In this document: one piece after another, positions 1 to 7,762 of the stretch | Layout of the letters: each line of letters starts with the position of its first letter | How positions within the stretch are numbered: the stretch's first letter is position 1 | DNA from: RGIG5612 sp045627365 | Lineage (GTDB): Bacteria > Bacillota > Clostridia > Lachnospirales > Lachnospiraceae | Assembly (NCBI GenBank): GCA_045627365.1 | Contig: JAZQNN010000008.1 | Coordinates: forward strand, 23,809-87,808 | Direction: 5' to 3' | Length of the DNA stretch: 64,000 bases | Notes under the pieces: generated by a model | Told to the model about the DNA's origin: nothing | The model's database searches: none | What the model saw: only the letters and a program-made list of their open reading frames with translations | Translations under genes and position numbers: made by a program

Positions 1-691
1 CAAGCTCACACACAGCCTCCAGTGCACGTGGCCACGGACCAAGAAGATTCTTTAGCTCGGCAATTACCTCATTTGGCTCACCGTAGATAGCAAGGAGCTT
101 GGCAAGAACCTCAGAGGCTGACGTCGGAACAGAGCATTTCTCACATATTTTAAGCAGTGTGTCTGCGTTTTTCTCTGCGAAACAACGAACTATTCCGTCT
201 GCATAGTCTTTGGAAATACCAAGACTGTCTATGATACCGGACAGGATCCCTAAATGAGAAATCTCGAGGATTCCGTCGCCGCTGATGGTAGAAATGCTTT
301 TAGCAGCAAGAAGAAGAACTTCGTTAATGTTGTCGGAATCGAGATTTCCGATGCATTCAAGACCGGTCTGCATGATCTCGCTGAATCTTTCACCACCGGC
401 GGCACGATATACATTTTCATTGTAATAAAGCTTCTGAACCTTATCAGGCTCATCGGTGCTGCTTTTGATGATCGATAGAGTGACGTCAGGCTTTAATGCC
501 ATGAGTCGGCCATTAGTATCTGTAAATGTGATGATGTTGTCAGAAACAAGGAAATCCTTATTGCGGACATACATATCATATTCTTCGAATTTGCCCATTT
601 TGAAGCGGGCATAGCCATACGCTTCGTAAAGAGAGCGCAGTCCGAAAATTATTTTCTCCTCATTGGAGAGAACGGAAAAATCGAAATTCAT
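1..691 (-). CDS. hisZ: HisZ-like protein (ATP phosphoribosyltransferase regulatory subunit family), 3' end outside the window
   Basis: The minus-strand frame from ATG 691-689 stays open for 230 codons to the left edge. The start reads MNFDFSVLSNEEKIIFGLRS and continues through a class II aminoacyl-tRNA-synthetase-like fold (motif-2-like MALKPDVTLSI, then YYNENVYRAAGGERFKEIMQ). HisZ lacks synthetase activity and acts with short-form HisG in the first step of histidine synthesis; a HisRS paralogue of other function is possible because hisG would lie outside the window. Its ATG overlaps the stop of the upstream yerC-like gene (ATGA), so translation is probably coupled. The C terminus is not visible. 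Confidence 0.75.
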   Translation of the reverse strand, partial: MNFDFSVLSNEEKIIFGLRSLYEAYGYARFKMGKFEEYDMYVRNKDFLVSDNIITFTDTNGRLMALKPDVTLSIIKSSTDEPDKVQKLYYNENVYRAAGGERFSEIMQTGLECIGNLDSDNINEVLLLAAKSISTISGDGILEISHLGILSGIIDSLGISKDYADGIVRCFAEKNADTLLKICEKCSVPTSASEVLAKLLAIYGEPNEVIAELKNLLGPWPRALEAVCEL

Positions 692-981
692 TTTTCAGTC
701 TCCTTGCTGTTATCGATTGCTTTGCGATATCCGCCGCTTCCGTAATTAAGGCATCTGGATACACGGCCGATTGTAGCGGAACTGATGCCGACTTTGGCGG
801 AAATCGCGTTGTAGCTTTCTCCGGCATCAAGCAAAAATGCCGCATCAAGCCTCTGGGCCATATCCAGAACTTCCTTGACTGTACATATATCAGTGAAAAA
901 ATCATAGCAGTCCTCAAGTGAATCAAGCTGCATGATTGTTTTAAACAGTCTGTCAACAGATTCTGTATGCATTGATGTCAT
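688..981 (-). CDS. yerC: YerC/YecD family TrpR-related DNA-binding protein
   Basis: This 97-residue protein matches the TrpR-like YerC/YecD family, with a helix-turn-helix in the segment ESYNAISAKVGISSATIGRV (about residues 53-72), followed by the family-typical CLNYGSGGYRKA. The family is assumed to be a small transcriptional regulator; its ligand is not known to me. The start at 981-979 is preceded by a strong AAGGAGG site (about 988-994). It is the first gene of a minus-strand operon with the HisZ-like gene, which it overlaps by four bases. That placement suggests control of amino acid, possibly histidine, synthesis, but this is inference from position only. Confidence 0.85.
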   Translation of the reverse strand: MTSMHTESVDRLFKTIMQLDSLEDCYDFFTDICTVKEVLDMAQRLDAAFLLDAGESYNAISAKVGISSATIGRVSRCLNYGSGGYRKAIDNSKETEK

Positions 982-1021
982 AAGATTCCTCCTTGCTAAG
1001 TAGCTTTATATGCACGTTAGC

Positions 1022-1050
1022 AATTTATCACTTTATCACAGTAAAGTCAA
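1022..1050 (-). promoter_or_regulatory. Sigma-A type promoter of the yerC-hisZ operon
   Basis: Read on the minus strand, TTGACT (1050-1045) lies 17 bases before TAAATT (1027-1022). The start of transcription would fall about 35 bases before the yerC ATG. Confidence 0.5.
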
Positions 1051-1060
1051 GGAACAAATA

Positions 1061-1092
1061 CAACAAAATAGCGGCAACCGTAAGGCTGCCGC
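1061..1092 (-). terminator. Intrinsic terminator of the CofE-like gene
   Basis: GCGGCA/TGCCGC arms (1071-1076, 1087-1092) with an inner CC/GG pair form a stem; read on the minus strand it is followed by TATTTTGTT. Confidence 0.7.
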
Positions 1093-1120
1093 TTGGTAAT
1101 AGTTACCTATAATGTATTTA

Positions 1121-2311
1121 TCAATCCGTGTAGTTATCAAAGTAACCCTGAATATAGATAAATGGTGTTCCCTTATCACCTGAGCCGCTTGTAAGGTCTG
1201 ACAAAGAACCAAGAAGGTCGGTAAGCTGACGTGGGGTAGTGCCTTCAGTTGCCATTGTACCCTTAAGGTTAGCGTCTTTCTTACGGATAGCTTCGGAAAT
1301 GGCTTCTTTAAGCTCATCGCCCTTAAGTCCGGCAAAATCGTTATCTGCAAGATATTTGAGCTTGAGCTCGTTAGGCTGTCCGATAAGTCCGTCTGTGTAT
1401 CCCGGAGAAACAACAGGGTCAGCAAGCTCCCAGATCTTTCCGACAGGATCCTTGAAAGCGCCGTCGCCGTAAACCATGACTTCGATGGTCTTGCCTGTAA
1501 GGGCTTTGATATCAGCCTGAACGCCTTCGGCAAATTCCTTGCAGTTGATAGGGAAGAGCTTGATCGAATCTTCTGTTGCTTTGTTTGATCCTAAGATACC
1601 GTATGTCGGGTTGCATCCGGATCCGTCAACAGGAGCGCTCATAAGGTCGTCAAGACCAAGAACGATCTTGGCGCCGGCTTCCTTAACAAGTCTCTTGGAA
1701 CGTGCACGGGTGTGAATGTCAGCACAGATAACAACGTCAGTGTAGTTAATAATCGTACGAGCGTTGTTAGCGAAAATGATCTCAGCCTCAGCACCTTCGT
1801 TCTCTATGAGCTCTTTGTAATAGTTTACATAATCGATGTCGGTAAAGGTGTGCTTTGATTTGCCGAATGTTCCCTCAAACTGAGCCTGGGTGAGAACATC
1901 TGTGTATGGATTGATGCCTGCCGCATCAAGCTTATCAAGGTCAAGCAGGTGATTGCCGACTTCATCACTTGGATAGCTGAGCATTAGAACAACTTTCTTG
2001 CAGCCGCGGGCAATACCCTTAAGACATATCGCGAATCTGTTCCTTGAAAGGATAGGGAAGATAACACCAACGGTCTCGCCGCCGGTTTTAGCTTTAACAT
2101 CAGCAGCAAGCTGATCAACGGTTGCATAGTTTTTCTGTGAACGGGCCAGAATGGACTCAGTTACGGCTAAAACGTCCTTGCGTCCGATTTCGAAGTCGCC
2201 ATTGTTGATACAATCCATAACAACGTCGACAACGATCTTGCGCAAATCATCGCCTTCCTTTACGATAGGACCACGGAGACCTCTTGAAACTGTTCCGATT
2301 CTTCTAGACAT
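1121..2311 (-). CDS. CofE-like F420-0:L-glutamate ligase family protein
   Basis: The 396-residue product resembles the CofE family of coenzyme F420-0:gamma-glutamyl ligases. The N-terminal third carries GDDLRKIVVDVV and DVLAVTESILARSQ, like the CofE nucleotide/metal-binding part. At nearly 400 residues it is longer than archaeal CofE (about 250), as in many Clostridia. CofE adds glutamate to F420-0 using GTP, but no other F420 gene is seen here and most Clostridia are not known to make F420, so the true substrate is open. It stands alone between its own promoter and terminator. The ATG at 2311 has an AAGGAG site just upstream. Confidence 0.7.
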   Translation of the reverse strand: MSRRIGTVSRGLRGPIVKEGDDLRKIVVDVVMDCINNGDFEIGRKDVLAVTESILARSQKNYATVDQLAADVKAKTGGETVGVIFPILSRNRFAICLKGIARGCKKVVLMLSYPSDEVGNHLLDLDKLDAAGINPYTDVLTQAQFEGTFGKSKHTFTDIDYVNYYKELIENEGAEAEIIFANNARTIINYTDVVICADIHTRARSKRLVKEAGAKIVLGLDDLMSAPVDGSGCNPTYGILGSNKATEDSIKLFPINCKEFAEGVQADIKALTGKTIEVMVYGDGAFKDPVGKIWELADPVVSPGYTDGLIGQPNELKLKYLADNDFAGLKGDELKEAISEAIRKKDANLKGTMATEGTTPRQLTDLLGSLSDLTSGSGDKGTPFIYIQGYFDNYTD

Positions 2312-2421
2312 CTTTTTTCTCCTTATTATTGTGCGATACTTGACAAATACCGCAAATTACATTATCTTTCATGTGCTTGTCGGGCAGAACAAATAATCGG
2401 CTCAGCAAAAACACCTGAAGA

Positions 2422-2449
2422 AGTATATCACAACGCTTAGTCAATGCAA
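2422..2449 (-). promoter_or_regulatory. Promoter of the CofE-like gene
   Basis: On the minus strand TTGCAT (2449-2444) is 16 bases from TATACT (2427-2422), and the -10 is extended by TGA. It would give a leader of about 100 bases. Confidence 0.5.
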
Positions 2450-2490
2450 ATAGAAATTTGAAATTGTTAAGAAAAAAACCAAATTATCTG

Positions 2491-2519
2491 TTGACATTGT
2501 CTAAAGAGGAGACTATAAT
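2491..2519 (+). promoter_or_regulatory. Promoter of the infC-rpmI-rplT operon
   Basis: Consensus TTGACA (2491-2496), a 17-base spacer and consensus TATAAT (2514-2519). It is the best sigma-A promoter in the window, as expected for ribosomal genes. Confidence 0.85.
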
Positions 2520-2525
2520 CTTCAA

Positions 2526-2700
2526 GTCGTGAAAAACAAGAAGAGTATCCACTCTCACCTCGTCGCACGAAGCGCACGCTGGTTAATAAATCCGAAGATA
2601 CGACCCAGGCAGGTCTGTAATCAAGCGGTTTTTATTCTGTGGATAACTTTTCGGTTATCCTTTTTTTATACCGTGATCACACAACTGGAGGTGAAATTAA
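2526..2700 (+). promoter_or_regulatory. infC leader with attenuator (L20-type leader)
   Basis: About 175 transcribed bases lie between the promoter and infC. They end in a hairpin GGATAAC/GTTATCC (2641-2647, 2654-2660) followed by seven T residues, a proper intrinsic terminator ahead of the first gene. In Firmicutes infC leaders, ribosomal protein L20 binds the leader and promotes termination. The position and architecture fit that class. I did not match the L20-binding fold base by base. Confidence 0.65.
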
Positions 2701-3206
2701 TCGACAATTTAATTAATGAACAGATTCAGGCTGATGAAGTCAGACTTATCGGTGAAGAAGGCCAGATGATAGGTGTTGTTTCTCTTCAGGAGGCACTTAG
2801 CAAGGCTGAGGAAGCCGGAGTCGATCTTGTGCTTATCGCACCGCAGGCAACTCCGCCTGTTTGCAGGATCATTGACTATGGCAAGTTCAAGTATGACCAG
2901 CTCCGCAAGGAGAAGGATGCCAAGAAGAAACAGAAGACCATTGAGGTCAAGGAAATTCGCCTTTCTCCGAATATCGATTTAAACGATATCAAGACCAAGG
3001 CCAACAATGCCAGGAAGTTCATTCAAGGTGGCGACAAAGTTAAGGTTTCACTGCGTTTCAGAGGCAGAGAAATGTCTCATATGCAGGAAAGCAAGCATGT
3101 ACTGGATGATTTTGCACAGATGCTCGAGGACGTCGCTCAGATCGATAAAGCCCCTAAGGTTGAGGGCAGGAACATGGTAATGTTCATGACAGCTAAGAAG
3201 AAGTAA
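2700..3206 (+). CDS. infC: Translation initiation factor IF-3, probable AUC start
   Basis: IF-3 binds the 30S subunit and checks start-codon pairing. The product carries the family start LINEQIQADEVRLIGEEG, the APQATPPVCRIIDYGKFKY linker region and the C-terminal RFRGREMSHMQ segment. The open frame extends upstream to ATG 2529, but that part lies in the leader and crosses its terminator hairpin, and it has no IF-3 likeness. The best ribosome site, GGAGGTG (2687-2693), sits six bases before an in-frame ATC at 2700, giving 168 residues, a normal IF-3 length. Rare AUU/AUC starts are known for infC and allow self-control. GTG 2691 lies inside the ribosome site and is less likely. Confidence 0.85.
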   Translation: MDNLINEQIQADEVRLIGEEGQMIGVVSLQEALSKAEEAGVDLVLIAPQATPPVCRIIDYGKFKYDQLRKEKDAKKKQKTIEVKEIRLSPNIDLNDIKTKANNARKFIQGGDKVKVSLRFRGREMSHMQESKHVLDDFAQMLEDVAQIDKAPKVEGRNMVMFMTAKKK

Positions 3207-3229
3207 TTTATTTTTAGGAGGGTATAGAA

Positions 3230-3427
3230 ATGCCAAAGATTAAAACAAAAAGAGCTGCGGCTAAGCGTTTCAAGAAAACAGCTTCAGGTCAGCTGAAGAG
3301 AAACAAAGCTTACAAGAGCCATATCTTAACTAAGAAGACAACCAAGAGGAAGCGTAATCTGCGTAAGGCTACCATGACTGACGCCACCAACGTAAAGAAC
3401 ATGAAGAAGATCTTACCGTATCTGTAA
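3230..3427 (+). CDS. rpmI: 50S ribosomal protein L35
   Basis: The 65-residue basic protein begins MPKIKTKRAAAKRFKKTASG and contains KAYKSHILTKKT and RKRNLRKA, all characteristic of L35 in the large ribosomal subunit. A GGAGGG site lies ten bases upstream of the ATG. It is the middle gene of infC-rpmI-rplT, a conserved bacterial order, and should share the attenuated transcript. Confidence 0.97.
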   Translation: MPKIKTKRAAAKRFKKTASGQLKRNKAYKSHILTKKTTKRKRNLRKATMTDATNVKNMKKILPYL

Positions 3428-3461
3428 GATTAGACTACGGCAAGACAAGGAGGATATATAA

Positions 3462-3818
3462 ATGGCAAGAATTAAAGGTGGCTTAAACGCCAAGAAAAAG
3501 CATAATAGAACATTAAAGCTGGCTAAAGGTTACAGAGGAGCCAGATCAAAACAGTATAGAATCGCTAAGCAGTCTGTTATGAGAGCTCTTACCAGCGCAT
3601 ATGCAGGCAGAAAGCAGAGAAAGAGACAGTTCAGACAGCTTTGGATCGCTCGTATCAATGCAGCAGCAAGACTTAACGGCATGTCATACAGCACTCTTAT
3701 GCACGGACTTAAGGTTGCCGGCGTAGAGATGAACAGAAAGATGCTTGCAGAGCTTGCAGTTAGCGATGCAGCAGCATTCACAGCTCTTTGCGACACAGCT
3801 AAGGCAGCTTTGAACTAA
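3462..3818 (+). CDS. rplT: 50S ribosomal protein L20
   Basis: The 118-residue product starts MARIKGGLNAKKKHNRTLKL and carries the GYRGARSKQYRIAKQSVMRA and RLWIARINAAAR-like segments (RQLWIARINAAARLNGMSYS) of L20. L20 is needed early in 50S assembly and, in Firmicutes, represses its own operon by binding the infC leader. AAGGAGGA lies ten bases before the start. It is the last gene of the operon, closed by a strong terminator. Confidence 0.97.
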   Translation: MARIKGGLNAKKKHNRTLKLAKGYRGARSKQYRIAKQSVMRALTSAYAGRKQRKRQFRQLWIARINAAARLNGMSYSTLMHGLKVAGVEMNRKMLAELAVSDAAAFTALCDTAKAALN

Positions 3819-3844
3819 TAGATTATTTACTGAAATCCATGCAG

Positions 3845-3877
3845 CGGCTTCGGTTTATTCCGAAGCCGTTTCTTTTT
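3845..3877 (+). terminator. Terminator of infC-rpmI-rplT
   Basis: Perfect nine-base stem CGGCTTCGG/CCGAAGCCG with loop TTTATT, followed by TTTCTTTTT. Confidence 0.92.
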
Positions 3878-3951
3878 ACAAATGGGGGTTTAAAATTAAA
3901 TAATTTATCGTATAATACATATTTAAGAATTTACTCCCGACGGAGGCAGTT

Positions 3952-5640
3952 ATGACAGAAACTATTTCAAGAAATTTTATCGAGATGGAAATCGACAAGG
4001 ATCTGGAAAATGGCCGTTTTGATCATGTTATGACCCGTTTCCCGCCTGAGCCTAACGGATATCTGCATATCGGACATGCCAAGGCAATCCTTACCAACTA
4101 TGGCATGGCTCAGCAGTATAACGGTCTTTTCAACCTCAGATTTGACGATACCAATCCTGTCAAGGAAGATACCGAGTTTGTTCAGTCGATCATGGCTGAC
4201 GTTAAGTGGCTCGGCGCTGACTTTGAAGATCGTTTGTATTTCGCGTCCAACTATTTCGATAAGATGTATGAGGCAGCAATTATTCTTATCAACAAAGGCC
4301 TGGCATATTGTGATGATTTGTCAGCAGATGAGATCAAAGAATACAGAGGCTCCTGGAATGAGCCGGGCAAAAACAGCCCATATCGTGACAGAAGTATAGA
4401 GGAGAACCTTAAGCTTTTTGAAGAAATGAAGTCAGGCGTTATTCCTGATGGCGGACGTGTGCTTCGTGCCAAGATAGATATGGCATCACCTAATATGAAC
4501 ATGCGTGACCCGGTCATTTATCGTGTTGCACATGCTACTCATCACAATACCGGCGATAAATGGTGCATTTATCCGATGTATGACTTCGCTCATCCTCTCG
4601 AGGATGCTTTCGAAGGAATCACACATTCACTTTGCACCATGGAATTTGAGGATCATCGTCCAATCTACGAATGGGTAGTTAACAATGTAGGCCTGTTCAG
4701 CCAGCCGCCGAGGCAGATCGAATTCGCCAAGATGTATCTGACCGGTGTAATTACAGGCAAGAGATATATCAAGCAGCTGGTTCAGAAGAATATCGTAGAC
4801 GGCTGGGATGATCCGCGTCTTGTTACGATCGCAGCACTTAGAAGACGTGGCTTCACACCTGAGTCGATCAGGATGTTTGTTGAACTTTCAGGCCTTTCCA
4901 AGGCTCAGAGCTCTTCTGATTACGCAATGCTTGAGTACTGCGCAAGGGAAGATCTTAAGGCTAAAGCACCGCGTGTCATGGCTGTTCTTGATCCGATCAA
5001 GGTCATCGTCGACAACTATCCTGAGGGAGAAGTTGAATGGTTCGATGTTCCGAATAACCCTGAAAATGAAGAACTCGGTTCCAGAAAGGTACCTTTCAGC
5101 CGTGAACTATATATCGACAGAGAAGATTTCATGGAAGAGCCTCCGAAGAAATATTTCAGACTTTTCCCGGGCAATGAAGTTCGCCTTATGAATGCTTACT
5201 TTATCAAATATGTAAGCCATTCCAAGGATGAAAACGGCCTTGTAAACGAGATCCATGTAACGTATGATCCTGAGACAAGAAGCGGTTCGGGCTTTGAAGG
5301 CCGTAAAGTTAAAGGAACGATCCACTGGGTAAGCGCTTCTCATGCTATCAAATGTGAAGCACGCCTGTACGATATGCTTGTTATGCCGGAGGGCGCGGAC
5401 GATTCCGAGTGCGAGAAAGTAATGATCGGAACAGAGGAGATCTCCGTTAATCCGAAGTCTCTTGTCGTTATGGACAGCTGTTTCGTTGAGCCGTCACTTG
5501 CAGATGCCAAGATCCAGGACAAATTCCAGTTCGTCCGCAACGGATACTTCAGCGTTGATCCTAAGGACACAGTCGCGGGAACTAATCTCGTATTCAACAG
5601 AGTAGTATCCTTAAAGAGTTCATTTAAGTTGCCGTCATAA
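3952..5640 (+). CDS. glnS: Glutaminyl-tRNA synthetase
   Basis: The 562-residue class I synthetase charges tRNA-Gln directly. Visible features are the ATP-site HIGH motif at residues 39-42 (PEPNGYLHIGHAKAIL), the acceptor-binding core (NLRFDDTNPVKEDTEF), GWDDPRLVTIAALRRRG, and a C-terminal beta-barrel anticodon domain. The position of the second ATP motif (MSKR in E. coli GlnRS) reads VITGKR at 266-271, keeping the Lys-Arg but not Met-Ser. GGAGG lies eight bases before the ATG. A TATAAT (3911-3916) upstream could be its -10, but I see no clear -35. It is monocistronic between two terminators. Confidence 0.93.
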   Translation: MTETISRNFIEMEIDKDLENGRFDHVMTRFPPEPNGYLHIGHAKAILTNYGMAQQYNGLFNLRFDDTNPVKEDTEFVQSIMADVKWLGADFEDRLYFASNYFDKMYEAAIILINKGLAYCDDLSADEIKEYRGSWNEPGKNSPYRDRSIEENLKLFEEMKSGVIPDGGRVLRAKIDMASPNMNMRDPVIYRVAHATHHNTGDKWCIYPMYDFAHPLEDAFEGITHSLCTMEFEDHRPIYEWVVNNVGLFSQPPRQIEFAKMYLTGVITGKRYIKQLVQKNIVDGWDDPRLVTIAALRRRGFTPESIRMFVELSGLSKAQSSSDYAMLEYCAREDLKAKAPRVMAVLDPIKVIVDNYPEGEVEWFDVPNNPENEELGSRKVPFSRELYIDREDFMEEPPKKYFRLFPGNEVRLMNAYFIKYVSHSKDENGLVNEIHVTYDPETRSGSGFEGRKVKGTIHWVSASHAIKCEARLYDMLVMPEGADDSECEKVMIGTEEISVNPKSLVVMDSCFVEPSLADAKIQDKFQFVRNGYFSVDPKDTVAGTNLVFNRVVSLKSSFKLPS

Positions 5641-5650
5641 ACACAAGAAA

Positions 5651-5676
5651 ACTGCCGTTAACCGCGGCAGTTTTTG
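5651..5676 (+). terminator. Terminator of glnS
   Basis: ACTGCCG/CGGCAGT arms (5651-5657, 5665-5671) followed by TTTTTG. Confidence 0.85.
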
Positions 5677-5761
5677 TGCAAAAAAGGGGTTTTAACTGTA
5701 TCAGTTGAATTAGTGTTTTTTATTTGATAGACTATTAAAAATATTTTTTGAGGTGTGATCA

Positions 5762-7222
5762 ATGGGAAGAATTATCGGTGAAGCTATAACATTTGATGAT
5801 GTGCTTTTAGTTCCTCAGTATTCCGAGCATGTTGGAAGCCAGGTAGACATCAGCACAAAACTTACCAAAGAAATTACTCTTAATGTTCCGCTCATCAGCG
5901 CAGGCATGGACACCGTTACTGAGCATCGTATGGCAATTGCCATGGCTCGTCAGGGTGGTATCGGAATCATTCATAAGAACATGACTCCGGAACAGCAGGC
6001 AACTGAAGTAGATATGGTAAAACGTTCAGAAAACGGTGTTATCACAGATCCATTCTATCTTTCTCCGGATAATACAATCGGTGATGCCAATGCTTTGATG
6101 GCAAAATACCGCATTTCAGGTGTTCCTATCACAGTAGGAACAAAGCTTGTAGGTATCATCACAAACCGTGACCTTAAGTTTGAGACTGATATGTCCAAGA
6201 AGATCAAGGAACGCATGACCAGTCAGGAAGACGGACTTGTTACGGCTCTTGAAGGCGTTACACTTGATGAGGCTAAAGACATTCTTGCACAGGCAAGAAA
6301 AGAGAAGCTCCTTGTAGTTGACCTTGAAGGCAATCTAAAAGGACTCATTACGATTAAAGACATCGAGAAGCAGATCAAATATCCGAATTCTGCCAAGGAT
6401 TCTCAGGGCAGACTCCTGTGTGGTGCCGCGATCGGAATTACAGCCAATGTTCTTGAACGTACCCAGGCTCTTGTGGACGCCAATGTTGACGTTGTTGTTC
6501 TTGACTCGGCACATGGCCATTCACTTAATGTCCTTAATACCCTTAAGACGATCAAGAGCGAATTCCCGAATCTTCCGGTTATCGCAGGAAATGTTGCTAC
6601 AGCCGAAGGTGCTGAAGCCCTCATTAAAGCAGGCGCAGATTGCGTTAAGGTCGGTATCGGACCCGGTTCTATCTGCACAACACGTGTCGTAGCCGGCATC
6701 GGTGTTCCGCAGATCAGCGCAGTCATGAATTGTTATGAAGCAGCTAAGAAATATGATATTCCTATCATCGCTGATGGCGGTATCAAGTATTCAGGAGATA
6801 TAACCAAGGCAATCGCAGCCGGTGCAAATATGGTTATGATCGGAAGTCTTTTCGCAGGCTGTGATGAGGCTCCCGGCGATTTTGAACTTTATCAGGGCAG
6901 AAAGTACAAAGTATACCGCGGCATGGGCTCTATCTCTGCTATGGAAGCCGGAAGCAAGGACCGTTACTTCCAGACAAATCTTCAGAAACTCGTTCCTGAA
7001 GGAGTTGAGGGCCGTGTTGCTTACAAGGGTTCTGTTGAAGATTCGATCTATCAGCTTATGGGCGGCTTGAGAAGCGGCATGGGTTATTGCGGAGTTACAA
7101 CTATCGAAGAGCTCAAGGAGCGCGGTCAGTTCGTTAAGATGACAGCTGCAGCTCTCAGAGAGAGCCATCCTCATGACATTCAAATCACTAAGGAAGCTCC
7201 TAATTACTCATCTGATAAGTAA
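5762..7222 (+). CDS. guaB: Inosine-5'-monophosphate dehydrogenase
   Basis: GuaB oxidises IMP to XMP with NAD, the committed step to GMP. The 486-residue protein has the TIM barrel with two inserted CBS domains (about residues 95-215), the catalytic loop GPGSICTTR with its active-site Cys (residue 306), the IMP phosphate site IADGGIKYSGDI, and the flap region around GMGSISAMEAG. The start MGRIIGEAITFDDVLLVPQYS is typical; an AGGTG site lies seven bases upstream. It is flanked by terminators on both sides, so it is transcribed alone. I found no convincing riboswitch in the 85 bases upstream. Confidence 0.96.
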   Translation: MGRIIGEAITFDDVLLVPQYSEHVGSQVDISTKLTKEITLNVPLISAGMDTVTEHRMAIAMARQGGIGIIHKNMTPEQQATEVDMVKRSENGVITDPFYLSPDNTIGDANALMAKYRISGVPITVGTKLVGIITNRDLKFETDMSKKIKERMTSQEDGLVTALEGVTLDEAKDILAQARKEKLLVVDLEGNLKGLITIKDIEKQIKYPNSAKDSQGRLLCGAAIGITANVLERTQALVDANVDVVVLDSAHGHSLNVLNTLKTIKSEFPNLPVIAGNVATAEGAEALIKAGADCVKVGIGPGSICTTRVVAGIGVPQISAVMNCYEAAKKYDIPIIADGGIKYSGDITKAIAAGANMVMIGSLFAGCDEAPGDFELYQGRKYKVYRGMGSISAMEAGSKDRYFQTNLQKLVPEGVEGRVAYKGSVEDSIYQLMGGLRSGMGYCGVTTIEELKERGQFVKMTAAALRESHPHDIQITKEAPNYSSDK

Positions 7223-7243
7223 TCATTCCATGAGTGAAAAAAC

Positions 7244-7276
7244 GAGCCGGACGTATAGCGCGCCCGGCTCATTTTA
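7244..7276 (+). terminator. Terminator of guaB
   Basis: GAGCCGG/CCGGCTC arms (7244-7250, 7264-7270) followed by ATTTTAT. Confidence 0.8.
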
Positions 7277-7285
7277 TGATATACT
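7277..7285 (+). promoter_or_regulatory. Extended -10 element ahead of dut
   Basis: TGA-TATACT directly after the guaB terminator, about 34 bases before the dut ATG. The -35 region overlaps the terminator stem and is not consensus. Confidence 0.4.
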
Positions 7286-7318
7286 ACATTGGTTGATTAA
7301 CGATATTCGGAGGAAGAA

Positions 7319-7759
7319 ATGCCAAACGTCAATATTAAAAAGCTGAAAGAGACTGCGATTTTACCTACATATGGCTCTGAACATGCTGCAGGCTGTGATC
7401 TTTATGCCTGCATCTGCAGCGATTTGGTACTTGCTCCGGGGCAAACCGTTCTTGTCCCTACCGGTCTTGCGATGGAAATTCCGGTTGGATACGTCGGACT
7501 GATATTTGCCAGAAGCGGTCTTGCGACCAAGCAGGGACTTGCGCCGGCCAACAAAGTCGGAGTGATCGACAGTGATTACCGCGGCGAAATAATGGTAGCT
7601 TTGCATAATCATTCACAGGAAGAAAGAACAATTGAAAATGGCGAGCGCGTTGCGCAGATGGTCATGGTTCCATATATCAAGGCTGAATGGAACGAAGTAG
7701 ATGATCTGGAAGATACCGCAAGAGGTGCAGGCGGATTTGGCTCAACAGGAACCAAATAA
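7319..7759 (+). CDS. dut: dUTP diphosphatase
   Basis: Dut hydrolyses dUTP to dUMP, keeping uracil out of DNA and feeding thymidylate synthesis. All five motifs of the trimeric family are present in 146 residues: AGCDLYA (motif 1), FARSGLA (2), GVIDSDYRGEI (3), ERVAQMV (4) and RGAGGFGSTG (5). A CGGAGGAAG site precedes the ATG by six bases. The next gene begins three bases after the stop, so the two are probably co-transcribed. Confidence 0.96.
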   Translation: MPNVNIKKLKETAILPTYGSEHAAGCDLYACICSDLVLAPGQTVLVPTGLAMEIPVGYVGLIFARSGLATKQGLAPANKVGVIDSDYRGEIMVALHNHSQEERTIENGERVAQMVMVPYIKAEWNEVDDLEDTARGAGGFGSTGTK

Positions 7760-7762
7760 TCG

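Noticed and set aside
2529..2699. N-terminal extension of IF-3 from ATG 2529
   Set aside because: It runs through the leader and its terminator hairpin, has no IF-3 likeness and no ribosome site, whereas GGAGGTG precedes ATC 2700.
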